A stretch of DNA of 61,460 nucleotides from Pontibacter virosus (GTDB lineage Bacteria; Bacteroidota; Bacteroidia; Cytophagales; Hymenobacteraceae): positions 1-61,460 of the forward strand of contig NZ_QEKI01000022.1 of the NCBI RefSeq assembly GCF_003096355.1, in the 5' to 3' direction. Both the position numbers and the translations under genes were made by a program. Shown one piece after another: positions 9,359 to 18,769 of the stretch. Within the stretch, counting starts at the first letter, position 1. Each line of letters starts with the position of its first letter. Below the pieces are notes generated by a model, which had not been told where the DNA came from, searched no databases, and worked only from the letters and a program-made list of their open reading frames with translations.

Positions 9359-12300
9359 ATGCGTTTTCCCATAAGGTTATTGTTACTGTTCCTGTGCTGT
9401 ACTGCGGTAGGCGAGGTGGCTATGGCCCAGCCCAATGTGCAGACTTTTGGCCGGAGCCGCATCCAGTATAAGAACTTCGATTGGAAGCTCTACAGCACCC
9501 AAAACTTTAACATATACTTCTATGAGGGCGGTGACCAGTCGGCCCGCAACGCTGCCGAGTATGCCGAGCGCGAGCTTAAGCGCATCACCAGTTTCATTGG
9601 CTACTACCCTTACTCCAAAATCACGCTCATCGTCTACAACTCGATGACGGACCTGAAGCAAAGCAACATCGGCATGCAGCGCGACCAGTTCCAGACCGGT
9701 GGCGAAACGCTCTTCCTCAAAAACAAGCTGGAGCTGGCCTACGACGGCACCCAGACTGACTTCAAACGCGACCTGAGCTACCAACTTACCGAGCTTTTGC
9801 TCAACGACATGATGTATGGCGGCAGCCTGAAAGAAGCCCTGCAGAGCAGCTACCTGCTGCGCCTGCCTGACTGGTTTATCAGTGGGGTGGCAGCCTATAC
9901 TGCCGAGGGCTGGAGCCTGCGCATGGATAACTACGTCCGCGATATGCTGATGGTCAACAGCAAGGCCCGCATGGAAGACGTGCTGGCCCGGGATCAGCAA
10001 CTGGGCGGTCAGGCTATCTGGAACTACATCGCCGAGCGATACGGCTATACCTCCATTCAGAACATCCTGAACCTGACCCGCATCACCCGCGACACGGAGG
10101 TGGGCATAACGAGCAGCCTCAACATTCCATACAAGCGTTTTCTACAGGACTGCCACAACTACTACATGCAGATCAACACCCGCGGCGAGAATCCGCTGGT
10201 AAGTTTGCCTACGGGGAACAAGGTTTTCCAGAAAAACAAAAAAGACATACACTATACCCAGCCTGTGCTGAACCCGGCCGGTACGCTAATGGCGTATGCT
10301 GAAAACGAGAACGGAAGCTACCAGATTATTGTAAAAGAGGTGGGCAGCAACCGCAGCCGCGTGGTATGGAAGAGCGGCTACAAAACCGTTGACCAGCGCA
10401 TCGATTACAAGCTGCCGGTACTGGCCTGGCGTACTAATACCCAGTTGGGTTTTGTAGAGGCAAGGCGTGGACAGATGGTGCTGCGGCAGATCAATTCTAC
10501 CCGCCGCCGCTCCCGCATTCCAATCTTTGACGACATTCGTACCCCGGCCGTTACGCTGAGCCAATTCTCGCAGGTACGCGACATAAGTTACTCTGAGGAT
10601 GGCAATACCCTGCTGATAAGCGCCGTGCGCGAAGGGCAGACGGACCTATACCTGCTATCCAGTGGCGGGCGTATGCAGCAGCAACTCACCAATGACATCT
10701 ACGACGACATCCAACCGGTTTTCCTGAAAGGGGGTAATAACAACATCGCTTTCAGTTCCAACCGCTTTATAGACACCACTGGTCAGACAGCTACCGGCAC
10801 TTTCTCGGGTGTGGTGAACAACTACGACATTTTCCTGATGCCACGCGACGGTGGCAGTGCCCAGCAAATCACTTTCTCTATTGCAAGCGAATTGCGGCCG
10901 CGTGCTACAGCCGACGGCAACCTGGTATACCTGAGCGAAGAAACCGGGGTGCGAAGTCTGTATCAGTACAATGTGGCTGCAGGCACTCGCCGCCCTATAA
11001 CCAACTTCCTGCAAGACATTGAAAGCTACGATTTAGGGGGCGATGCAAACGCCCTGGTATTGACCGCAACTGACAATGCCCGCAGCTTTGTATACGCTTT
11101 CCCAACATTCAGCCCTACCACTCAGGAAGCGCTTCCAAAAACTTCCCGTCAGATCATACTGGAGACCCGTGCCCGAAGCTCGGCTGCAACCACAGCCACC
11201 GCCCGGAAGATTGTGGAAGGTACTACCACGCGCAAGAGAACGCAGCGACAGGGGGAAGTAGATATTGAGAACTACCAGTTTGAAAGTGACGCCAAGGAGG
11301 AGCAACAGGCCGAAACGCAGGCAAAAACACAGGCCGCAGCGCCGCAGCGCGCCCGCACCACCGAGGGCGGTGTGCCCATTGCAGGCCCAGTCGACTATGA
11401 CCTTCGCTTTAGTGTGCAGGAGGTGATCACCTCTGTATATGCTGATCCGCAATTGGGCTTTGGCATTGTGGCTGGTGTGAATATGAGTGATTTGTTCGAG
11501 AATCATCATATTCGGGGCAGCGCCTTTGTTCGCACCGACCTGGAGACCAGCCGCATGTTTGCAGAGTACATGAACCTGAAAAACCGCTTCGACATTGGGT
11601 TGCAGTACCGACGCGATGTGATTGTAGGCCAGGCACCGGAGTTTCCGGGCTCTGTTGTGCGTTTCGGCAAACATGAGTTCTCTCCTACTTTAGTATACCC
11701 GCTTAGCTACAGCACGAGCATTCGCATGCAGCCCCGCTTTGTAAATACCCGCTTCACCTATATCAACAGCTTCGTAACGCCAGATAGGAACGATTACCTC
11801 GGCGGCGGTAGCGTGGAGTTGGTGTACGATAACTCCGTGGTGCGAGGCGTGAACATGCTGGAAGGCACCCGCATGAAAGCAGGCATCCTTAGTCTGAGAA
11901 ACTTTGAGCACAGCTCCGAGAGCTTCAGCAAGTTTTACCTGGATGTGCGCCATTACCAGAAAATACACCGCCAGATTATACTGGCTGGGCGCATCAACTA
12001 CGGCACGTTCTTCGGCAACGCCCCCAAAAACTTCCTGATCGGGGGTATGGACAATTGGCTTTTCGCATCGGAGGACGACGGTACATCGACTCGTGATGAC
12101 GTGGTAGTAAGCACACCTGCCGACCTCTTTTACCTCGATTACACAACGCCGCTCCGTGGCTTCAACTTCAACGCCCGTCGCGGGTCCAAGGTCTTGCTAG
12201 CCAATCTGGAGTTGCGGGTGCCTATCGTGCAGTATCTCTATGACGGACCCATACCTTCAGGCTTCTTCCGCAACCTGCAGTTCACGGCCTTCGGCGACGC

Positions 12301-12565
12301 AGGATCAGCCTACAATGGTACCAACCCATTCACGGGTAACAACTCCATCAACACACGCGTGATTGGCGGCCGTATTGACCAGACCAACACAAGTCCGTTC
12401 GAGATCACGGTGATCAACTACCGTAACCCATTCCTTTTGGGCTATGGGGTAGGCGCGCGCACCACCTTGTTCGGCGTTTATGGCAAGGTCGACATGGCCT
12501 GGAGTGAGGAAGACGATTCGCGTAGAGGACCTAAATTCTACATCACTTTAGGCTACGACTTCTAG
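9359..12565 (+). CDS. TolB-like beta-propeller/outer-membrane beta-barrel protein
   Basis: A 1068-residue exported protein with a signal peptide ending at AMAQ (residue 24). Three regions are visible. Residues about 30-280 form a peptidase-MA-like/gluzincin-like domain (YNSMTDLKQSN, LPDWFISGVAAYTAEGW) with no HExxH. Residues about 300-620 hold PD40/TolB-type propeller repeats (YAENENGSYQI, SYSEDGNTLLISA, IAFSSNRF). A Gln/Ala-rich linker leads to a C-terminal BamA/surface-antigen-like barrel ending KFYITLGYDF. Proteins of this architecture are annotated as TolB-like in Bacteroidota; the role is probably outer-membrane and is not established. It is the middle gene of the 8263-13724 unit. Confidence 0.75.
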   Translation: MRFPIRLLLLFLCCTAVGEVAMAQPNVQTFGRSRIQYKNFDWKLYSTQNFNIYFYEGGDQSARNAAEYAERELKRITSFIGYYPYSKITLIVYNSMTDLKQSNIGMQRDQFQTGGETLFLKNKLELAYDGTQTDFKRDLSYQLTELLLNDMMYGGSLKEALQSSYLLRLPDWFISGVAAYTAEGWSLRMDNYVRDMLMVNSKARMEDVLARDQQLGGQAIWNYIAERYGYTSIQNILNLTRITRDTEVGITSSLNIPYKRFLQDCHNYYMQINTRGENPLVSLPTGNKVFQKNKKDIHYTQPVLNPAGTLMAYAENENGSYQIIVKEVGSNRSRVVWKSGYKTVDQRIDYKLPVLAWRTNTQLGFVEARRGQMVLRQINSTRRRSRIPIFDDIRTPAVTLSQFSQVRDISYSEDGNTLLISAVREGQTDLYLLSSGGRMQQQLTNDIYDDIQPVFLKGGNNNIAFSSNRFIDTTGQTATGTFSGVVNNYDIFLMPRDGGSAQQITFSIASELRPRATADGNLVYLSEETGVRSLYQYNVAAGTRRPITNFLQDIESYDLGGDANALVLTATDNARSFVYAFPTFSPTTQEALPKTSRQIILETRARSSAATTATARKIVEGTTTRKRTQRQGEVDIENYQFESDAKEEQQAETQAKTQAAAPQRARTTEGGVPIAGPVDYDLRFSVQEVITSVYADPQLGFGIVAGVNMSDLFENHHIRGSAFVRTDLETSRMFAEYMNLKNRFDIGLQYRRDVIVGQAPEFPGSVVRFGKHEFSPTLVYPLSYSTSIRMQPRFVNTRFTYINSFVTPDRNDYLGGGSVELVYDNSVVRGVNMLEGTRMKAGILSLRNFEHSSESFSKFYLDVRHYQKIHRQIILAGRINYGTFFGNAPKNFLIGGMDNWLFASEDDGTSTRDDVVVSTPADLFYLDYTTPLRGFNFNARRGSKVLLANLELRVPIVQYLYDGPIPSGFFRNLQFTAFGDAGSAYNGTNPFTGNNSINTRVIGGRIDQTNTSPFEITVINYRNPFLLGYGVGARTTLFGVYGKVDMAWSEEDDSRRGPKFYITLGYDF

Positions 12566-12572
12566 CAGAAGC

Positions 12573-13724
12573 ATGAACCGGAAAACCAAACGCTTTGGTA
12601 TTGGCTTTATTCTGGTGATCGGGCTGGCTGCCGCCTGGCTGCACATGGCCGATAAAAACTATGTGTACAAAGCCCTGTACCATAACTTCGCTGATATTGA
12701 CGACAACCTGATCTTTCACCAGCGCAAGATAGAGGCGGCCGACGAGCCACAACCCTGGCCACTTGCCACCAAGTACAACCAACTTTCCCTGCCGCAGGAG
12801 TTGCAGGAACTCCACGAACAATTGGAGTCAGTCGCCTTCGTGGTCGTACACCGCGACTCGCTGCTGCATGAGCAGTACTGGGATGGCTATTCAGAAGAGT
12901 CGCTAAGCAATTCGTTTTCGGTAGCCAAAAGCATTGTCAGTATCCTGGTAGGTATAGCCGTGCAGGAAGGGGCAATCCAAAGCATAGACCAGCCGGTAGG
13001 AGATTTCTTGCCCGCCTTCAAAGAGGGTGATAAAGCAAAGATCACACTCCGGCACTTGCTCTGGATGAGTTCCGGTCTGAACTGGGATGAATCGTATGCC
13101 AATCCACTTTCTGTCACGACAGAAGCCTACTATGGGTCTGACCTGAAAAAGGTGATCCGAAAGCTGGAGGCCGTGGAGGAGCCGGGGCAGGCCTTTTCGT
13201 ACAAAAGCGGCGATACCCAGATACTGGCTTTCGTGCTGGAAGCGGCCACCGGACAGAACCTGGCTGATTATGCCGAAGAGAAACTGTGGCGTCCGCTCGG
13301 AGCCGAGCAGAAGGCTGAGTGGAGCATCGACCATCCACTTGGTAATGAGAAGGCCTACTGCTGCTTCTTCTCCAATGCCCGTGACTTTGCCCGTATCGGG
13401 CAGCTATACCTGCAAAAGGGTGTTTGGCAGGGAGACACACTGTTGGCGCCGGAGTACGTGCAGGCTTCAATTAACCCAAGCGGCCTGACCGATGCGAACA
13501 CAGGCAAACCCACCACGCACTATGGCTACCAATGGTGGCTATTGCCGGACTACAAAGGCCAATCCGTTTTCTACGCGCGCGGTATACTGGGCCAGTACAT
13601 TATTGTCATACCTGAGAAAGAACTTGTGATCGTGCGGCTCGGCAAAAAGCGGGGCGAGCGCATCGACAGCCATCCTGCGGAGGTTATGGCGATGATTGAT
13701 GCCCTTAACCGAATGGTGCCTTAG
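12573..13724 (+). CDS. serine hydrolase, class C beta-lactamase family
   Basis: A 383-residue protein with one N-terminal membrane anchor (residues about 9-26) and a periplasmic beta-lactamase/DD-peptidase fold. The nucleophile motif SxxK is Ser116-Val-Ala-Lys119, the second motif is YKS in FSYKSGD, and the third-strand position reads YARGILGQ rather than KTG or HxG. The C-terminal helix follows. Family members are esterases, D-amino-acid peptidases or peptidoglycan-linked hydrolases, and the sequence does not decide between them. It begins 7 bases after the TolB-like gene, so it is the last gene of that operon. True AmpC activity is unlikely given its membrane anchor and degenerate third motif. 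Confidence 0.85.
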   Translation: MNRKTKRFGIGFILVIGLAAAWLHMADKNYVYKALYHNFADIDDNLIFHQRKIEAADEPQPWPLATKYNQLSLPQELQELHEQLESVAFVVVHRDSLLHEQYWDGYSEESLSNSFSVAKSIVSILVGIAVQEGAIQSIDQPVGDFLPAFKEGDKAKITLRHLLWMSSGLNWDESYANPLSVTTEAYYGSDLKKVIRKLEAVEEPGQAFSYKSGDTQILAFVLEAATGQNLADYAEEKLWRPLGAEQKAEWSIDHPLGNEKAYCCFFSNARDFARIGQLYLQKGVWQGDTLLAPEYVQASINPSGLTDANTGKPTTHYGYQWWLLPDYKGQSVFYARGILGQYIIVIPEKELVIVRLGKKRGERIDSHPAEVMAMIDALNRMVP

Positions 13725-13885
13725 GTATAAAGATGCTGCCAAAATAAAATAGAGGGTATATACCTTCATCCGCGCTGTCATACCGTGGAGCTACTCGCGG
13801 TCTGGTTTCTAGCTTTTGGCCTCACGGCTGCGTATAAGTGAGGAATTATAGCTAATTTGCCAAAACATCATACATTATAGTGCCT

Positions 13886-14767
13886 ATGTTGCAGTCCATG
13901 ACAGGCTATGGCAGTGCCCGCCTCGATACTGACCAGTATTCCATTAACGTCGAAATCAGATCGCTTAACTCCAAAAGCATGGACCTGACTGTGCGTCTGC
14001 CCCGCTTTTTGTCGGAGCGTGAGTACGAAATCCGTACCATGCTGACAAAAGCGCTTGTGCGAGGCAAAGTGAGCATCTGTGTTGACTATTCAAAGAACAA
14101 AGCCCAGAAAGCCAAGAGCAACATCAACAAGGAATTGCTGAAAGCCTACTACGAAGAGTTAAATGCCGCCGCCGACATGGTAGGGGGTTCCAAGACTGAC
14201 CTCTTCCGGTTGGCACTGCACATGCCCGATGTGCTGCAGCAGGAGCAGGGTGATGACGAAGAGGGAGAAGCTGACTGGGAAGCCGTGCAACCATTGGTAC
14301 AGCAGGCAATCGAGAGCATCAACTCATTCCGGGCCGACGAAGGAAAGGCGCTTACTGCTGAGATCATGTCTTACATCGATCGTATCCGGATACTGCTGGC
14401 CGAAGTGGAGAAGCAGGACCCGGTGCGCATGGATCATATCCGTAACCGCATCAAAAATCACATCACCGAAATATCAACCTCCGATCACTACGACCAGAAC
14501 CGCTACGAACAGGAGATGATCTACTATATGGAGAAGCTTGATATTGCGGAGGAAAAAGTTCGACTGATCAACCACCTGCACTACTTCACCGAAACGGTAT
14601 ACCTGCCGGAGCCAACTGGCAAAAAGCTGGGTTTCATCTCGCAGGAGATCGGCCGGGAGATTAACACGATCGGTTCCAAAGCCAACGATGCGGCCATACA
14701 GCACCATGTGGTGGAGATGAAAGAAGAACTGGAGAAGATCAAAGAACAGATCAATAACATTCTGTAG
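13886..14767 (+). CDS. yicC: YicC family endoribonuclease-like protein
   Basis: A 293-residue cytoplasmic protein with the YicC/YloC N-terminal signature MTGYGSA (residues 4-10), then EIRSLNSKSMDLTVRLP and a conserved C-terminal domain (KLGFISQEIGREINTIGSKAND...HHVVEMKEELEKIKEQINNIL). E. coli YicC is reported to be an endoribonuclease affecting small-RNA turnover. The ATG at 13886 is preferred to the in-frame GTG at 13880. In many bacteria gmk follows immediately; here a terminator follows 25 bases after the stop and no gmk is present. Confidence 0.9.
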   Translation: MLQSMTGYGSARLDTDQYSINVEIRSLNSKSMDLTVRLPRFLSEREYEIRTMLTKALVRGKVSICVDYSKNKAQKAKSNINKELLKAYYEELNAAADMVGGSKTDLFRLALHMPDVLQQEQGDDEEGEADWEAVQPLVQQAIESINSFRADEGKALTAEIMSYIDRIRILLAEVEKQDPVRMDHIRNRIKNHITEISTSDHYDQNRYEQEMIYYMEKLDIAEEKVRLINHLHYFTETVYLPEPTGKKLGFISQEIGREINTIGSKANDAAIQHHVVEMKEELEKIKEQINNIL

Positions 14768-14792
14768 TAGCGCCTGCTACTAGGTTTACCTA

Positions 14793-14825
14793 AAGCAGCT
14801 GCCCTCCCGGGTAGCTGCTTTTTTT
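14793..14825 (+). terminator. rho-independent terminator of yicC
   Basis: A 12-bp stem (14793-14804 with 14809-14820, one G-U pair) and a four-base loop TCCC are followed by a T-run (14819-14825). It lies 25 bases after the yicC stop. Confidence 0.85.
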
Positions 14826-15139
14826 GTGACCATACGTTGGGACGTCGCTTTTTCAGGGACCGATGTTTTAACATGTATGAGAAAAGAGAATCGTGCTTAA
14901 AATTTTTTCACTTTTTTCAATTTTTTTTTCAGCTGCAGGTACTCTGTGTTATTGCAACCCAGTTTCATAAGTATTCTTAAATTCTTATATAAGTTATATT
15001 TTATATTTATTATGTTCGAAACCTTTTTTTAGACCCAGGTATGCTGTTAAAACGCTGATTTTCAGTAATTTCTGAGGGTTGTTTAGTGTGTTTCTTTCTT
15101 ATATATTTCGTTCATGTTTAACTATAAAAATATATTTTA
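14826..15139 (+). promoter_or_regulatory. AT-rich upstream region and probable promoter of the HEIGH metalloprotease
   Basis: A 314-base stretch without a gene and very rich in A/T. The best Bacteroidota-type promoter is TTG at 15079-15081, a 20-base spacer and TATATTTC at 15102-15109 (one mismatch to TAnnTTTG). That would leave a leader of about 25 bases. A second TATATTTA-like element lies near 15005. Most of the stretch has no explanation. Confidence 0.35.
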
Positions 15140-15943
15140 ATGAAAACAACACGTTTACTTTCGCTCCTGGCCCTTGCGGCCGTATTCAGTTTCTCCTCTT
15201 GCCAGAAAGAAGAGGCCGATGTAACAGCCAACGAGATCTCACCCCTTGCGATGGCTAAAATCTCGGAGATGGGTTTCAACACAGACAATGTGCAACGCAC
15301 CGAGGGTGGCTACATTGTGGAAGGTGATATCTTCTTCTCTGAGAGCGATTTGCAAAGCTCTCCGGAAACCACGGCCCTGCGCGTGGGTGAGGAGGAGCAG
15401 TACCGCACCAACAACCTGGTGAGCGTGGGCACCAGCCGCACCATTAATGTGGCCATCACCACCAGCCTTCCTTCTTCCTATGTAACAGCACTGGACGAGG
15501 CCATCCGCCGTTTCAACGCCGAGAACCTGCGCCTCAAGTTCCGCCGCGTGTCTTCCGGCTACAACATCTTGGTGTCGAAGGCGCCAAGCGGTTCTTCTTA
15601 TCTGGCCTCTGCCGGCTTCCCGTCCGGTGGAAACCCTTATAACTCCGTAAAGGTGAACTCAGACTACCTGGGCACTAACCCGGGCACCAACTACCTGGCC
15701 ACGATCCTGGCGCACGAGATCGGTCACACCATCGGCTTCCGCCACACCGACTACATGAACAGAGCGTATAGCTGCGGTGGTTCGTACTACAACGAAGGTG
15801 CCTCTACGGTAGGTGCGGTGCACATCCCAGGCACGCCAACCGGCGCCGACCCGAACTCCTGGATGCTGGCCTGCATCGGCTCTGGCGTGAACCGTTACTT
15901 CAACTCTAACGACAGAACAGCCCTAAGGTACCTATACCAGTAG
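15140..15943 (+). CDS. M57-like zinc metalloprotease lipoprotein (HEIGH family)
   Basis: A 267-residue secreted lipoprotein. The signal peptide ends in a lipobox with Cys21 (FSSC). The zinc motif of dual-action HEIGH (M57-like metzincin) proteases is complete: His192-Glu193-x2-His196-x2-Gly199-x2-His202 within AHEIGHTIGFRH. The region between lipobox and motif contains RRFNAENLRLKFRRV, as in other metzincin pro-domain/strand regions, and the C-terminal SNDRTALRYLYQ is typical. It is probably anchored in the envelope, but whether it faces the periplasm or the surface is not visible. It is a single-gene unit bracketed by terminators. Codon choice is strongly biased to C/G-ending codons, suggesting high expression. 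Confidence 0.88.
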   Translation: MKTTRLLSLLALAAVFSFSSCQKEEADVTANEISPLAMAKISEMGFNTDNVQRTEGGYIVEGDIFFSESDLQSSPETTALRVGEEEQYRTNNLVSVGTSRTINVAITTSLPSSYVTALDEAIRRFNAENLRLKFRRVSSGYNILVSKAPSGSSYLASAGFPSGGNPYNSVKVNSDYLGTNPGTNYLATILAHEIGHTIGFRHTDYMNRAYSCGGSYYNEGASTVGAVHIPGTPTGADPNSWMLACIGSGVNRYFNSNDRTALRYLYQ

Positions 15944-15961
15944 TTCGGTTCTTCATGCTAC

Positions 15962-16001
15962 AAAAAGGCACAGTCCCTCCAGAGGGGCTGTGCCTTTTTT
16001 T
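15962..16001 (+). terminator. terminator of the HEIGH metalloprotease gene
   Basis: A stem of about 17 bp (15962-15978 with 15983-15999, one wobble) and a 4-base loop, preceded by A5 and followed by a T-run to 16001. It starts 18 bases after the stop. The symmetric A/T flanks make it able to act in both directions. Confidence 0.88.
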
Positions 16002-16023
16002 GTTCCTGATGATGCAGTTCAGG

Positions 16024-16058
16024 ATAGGTATAGGTATAGGTATAGGTATAGGTATAGG
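16024..16058. repeat. tandem hexamer array, about five copies of GGTATA
   Basis: Five perfect head-to-tail GGTATA units (from 16027) with flanking GG, preceded by a partial unit GGATA. It lies between the metalloprotease terminator and the 3' end of the subtilase gene, outside any CDS. The same hexamer is dispersed throughout the window (see findings), so the array may be a local expansion of that motif. Confidence 0.95.
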
Positions 16059-16126
16059 CGGCTCGAAATGAAGAGGCGTAGTAATACCAAGGCCGGCCTA
16101 TACCTGACAATGGAGGGTATAGGGCT

Positions 16127-18769
16127 TTACTGAACTACCATTTTGCTTGAAAGTACAGCTCCCTTCTCTGTGGTCAGCCGGAGAATGTAGAGCCCGGGCA
16201 GGAGGCCTTTGGTCTGTAGTTCCTTCAGCATGCCTGTTTCCTGCGATTCCCGCACCGGCCTGCCCAGACGGTCTATGACCTGCACCTGCACCGTCTCGCT
16301 TTCTACGGCTACAAATACAGTTTCGCCAGTCGCTACCGGGTTAGGGTATGCCTGCACAAAGTTTTGCGGGGTATAGATCACCGTTTCCTCCTGGCTGTAG
16401 ATTGTCTTGCCATCCCCAGTGGTCAAGCTCGCGCGGTACACATTCCGGCCAGGTATAGGGGCTTTGTCGATGAGCTGATACTGCAGGCTGGATGAAGGAG
16501 TGCCGGTGTGTACTGTCTTAAAATTGCCATTGTCCAGCCGTTCCAGGCGTACGTTTGCCAACTGGTACGTGGTGCTGAGGCTCAAAGAGAAACGGGCCAT
16601 GTCGGGTGTCACCAACTGTTGTGGCTGAAAACTGCTGATGTAGCAGGGCGATGTTTCAGCCTGAACAGATATACTGCGACCATAGGAGGCTTGAGATCCT
16701 TGAATGACAGGTGCCACTGCCAGGTAGGTGCCCTGTAGTGCGCTTCGGTTTATCATAGCAAGGGTATCAGCCGTTTGGAGGAGGGGCTCCAGATGCGTGG
16801 CACCTAACTGGAATAACTGATACTCCTGCGCATTAGGTTGCTTAGCCCAATGCAGCATTACCTGTTCCTCGCAGTTAAAACCGATCCGCACATCCGCAGG
16901 TCTAGCCAGAATGAACGCTTCTGTTTGCAAGGCTATACCTTCACGAAGCAGGCGTAGTTGTGCCCGAGCCACGGTGTCTGGTGTTTGCCAGGTATAGCTA
17001 CCCTGGCTCAGGTCTATACCTTCGGCTATGGTGTGCCAGGTATCGGAACCATGCAGACGGTACTGCAGCGTGGCCGCCCCCGCACTTGTGCCAGCGTGCC
17101 AGGCAAGTCGATTAGCCTGCCCGGGTACCAACGTAGAGGTAGCCACAGGGTATAGCCATTCCATGCCTTGCTCCAATTCATACACCAGACTGAACTCCTG
17201 CACTCCCTTTGGCACACGGAAACCCGATACCTGCAAGGTATAGGTGCCGGCTGCCGGCGCTTCAATCGTGATCTGCTCTACGTTGTTCAGGCGGTCCGGC
17301 CTGCGGCGGGCGGGCTGTTGCAGGGAGTCGGGGTGAGGGAAAGTGCTCAGGACCCAGGGTTGCCAACTCTTACCAGAAGATGTATGGCGCAATACCAGAT
17401 CCAGATCATTGACGAGCGCCTGCTCGGCGTTGGGCTCCGCTTCAGGGTCATGCCAAACCAAAGTGGCTTTCAGGCGCTGTATGCCTGCGGGCACGATCAC
17501 TTGAAAAGTGCTTGATTGACCTGCTGCCACTGCATCCAGTTTAAAGCGCTGCGCTTGTATACTTCGAAGTGCACCAAGAGCGTCAGCATTGCCATAACCA
17601 GACGAGAAATCAGGACCGGGTTTGCCTGTATCTTCTGCACTGTTGATCAAGGCTGCTTTTACCAGCGAGGCCGGCGGAAGAGCGCCGTGTTGTGCTTTGT
17701 AAAGCTGTTGCACCAGCAGGGCTATACCTGAAACCATCGCCGCCGATTCTGAAGTGCCTGCAGCCCCATGCGCCACCAGCTCCGGTTTAATGCGGCCGTC
17801 GTAAGCCGGACCTCTGGAACTGCGTACGCCTACCTGCCCATCCGGGTCCAGCGCCCCTACGCTCAGCGTGTTTTTAGAAATCTTGAACTGTCCGGTGAGG
17901 TTGGCTATACCTGGCAGATTGGCATAGGTGCCGCTTGTCTCGGCTTTGTCACCGCTGTTGCCAGATGAAAACACATGAAGCAACCCAGGATGCTGGTAGC
18001 TTTGTTGATCATAAGCCTGGGCTTCCAGTCCGTAGTAATTCTCAACGCCTACGCCATAGGAGTGGTTCTGCACGCTTATACCTTGGCTCAACAGGGCTTC
18101 GCTGTTATCAGGGAACAATTCTTCGAAGCTGGAGTGGGCAACAAGGGCATGCTGCGTCACACCGATGCCATTCGGTCCCGTATTGCCGGCACCGGCGATC
18201 AGGGTGGCCATGGTCGTGGCATGCGGACTGCGGTTGCCCGTCACAGATTGCGGGTTGATGACACGGCCCTGCAGGTCAATATCGGCAGGGTCGAAGGCAG
18301 ACTCTTTTACTGACACCGCCATACCTTGTCCGGCAATATCCCGAAAGGCCGCTTGTGCAGCATAGATATTGTTCACTACATAATCAGTGTCTTTCAGCTC
18401 CAGTTCCTCCACGGCACGGCGGTTGGGCTTGTCTACATACAACACTTCCGGCGAAGCAGCCAATTGCAGCAGTTGCGCTGGCTTGATGCCGGTTATCAGT
18501 AGCGTATTGGAGTGTTGGTCAGACTCCCTCACGGTGGCATTTAGTTGTTGCTGTTGCAACCAGGTATAGAATGCTTTTTTGCTGGATACCTGTATGCGGT
18601 ACGATGCAGGAGGAGTGGTCTGGCGGAATTGCTGGAGGTGAGGCGCCAGCTTGCGGATTACCTGTTGTGGAAGTGGGGCTTGTTGTGCCTGCGATTGGAG
18701 CGGGAGCAGGGTCAGCAGGCAAAGCACAGGTATCCAAAATGTCTGTTTAAGTTTGTAGCGTGGTGGCAT
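16127..18769 (-). CDS. S8 subtilisin-like protease with T9SS sorting domain
   Basis: An 880-residue exported protein. The signal peptide ends near SQAQQ. An S8 domain carries His183 (SPHATTMATLIAG), oxyanion Asn271 (SSGNSG) and nucleophile Ser340 (GTSESAAMVSG). The expected catalytic Asp position (DTG) reads KES, so Glu156 replaces Asp. A P-domain-like beta region and fibronectin-type modules follow. The last ~80 residues (AYPNPVATGETVFV, then GLYILRL and KMVVQ) are a type A T9SS C-terminal sorting domain. The protein is therefore probably delivered to the cell surface or medium by SprA/PorV and trimmed by PorU. I start at the ATG at 18769; the upstream 16 codons precede the signal peptide without similarity. 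Confidence 0.88.
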   Translation of the reverse strand: MPPRYKLKQTFWIPVLCLLTLLPLQSQAQQAPLPQQVIRKLAPHLQQFRQTTPPASYRIQVSSKKAFYTWLQQQQLNATVRESDQHSNTLLITGIKPAQLLQLAASPEVLYVDKPNRRAVEELELKDTDYVVNNIYAAQAAFRDIAGQGMAVSVKESAFDPADIDLQGRVINPQSVTGNRSPHATTMATLIAGAGNTGPNGIGVTQHALVAHSSFEELFPDNSEALLSQGISVQNHSYGVGVENYYGLEAQAYDQQSYQHPGLLHVFSSGNSGDKAETSGTYANLPGIANLTGQFKISKNTLSVGALDPDGQVGVRSSRGPAYDGRIKPELVAHGAAGTSESAAMVSGIALLVQQLYKAQHGALPPASLVKAALINSAEDTGKPGPDFSSGYGNADALGALRSIQAQRFKLDAVAAGQSSTFQVIVPAGIQRLKATLVWHDPEAEPNAEQALVNDLDLVLRHTSSGKSWQPWVLSTFPHPDSLQQPARRRPDRLNNVEQITIEAPAAGTYTLQVSGFRVPKGVQEFSLVYELEQGMEWLYPVATSTLVPGQANRLAWHAGTSAGAATLQYRLHGSDTWHTIAEGIDLSQGSYTWQTPDTVARAQLRLLREGIALQTEAFILARPADVRIGFNCEEQVMLHWAKQPNAQEYQLFQLGATHLEPLLQTADTLAMINRSALQGTYLAVAPVIQGSQASYGRSISVQAETSPCYISSFQPQQLVTPDMARFSLSLSTTYQLANVRLERLDNGNFKTVHTGTPSSSLQYQLIDKAPIPGRNVYRASLTTGDGKTIYSQEETVIYTPQNFVQAYPNPVATGETVFVAVESETVQVQVIDRLGRPVRESQETGMLKELQTKGLLPGLYILRLTTEKGAVLSSKMVVQ

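Noticed and set aside
16024..16058. possible CRISPR-like repeat
   Set aside because: The unit is 6 bases with no spacers, so it is a simple tandem repeat.
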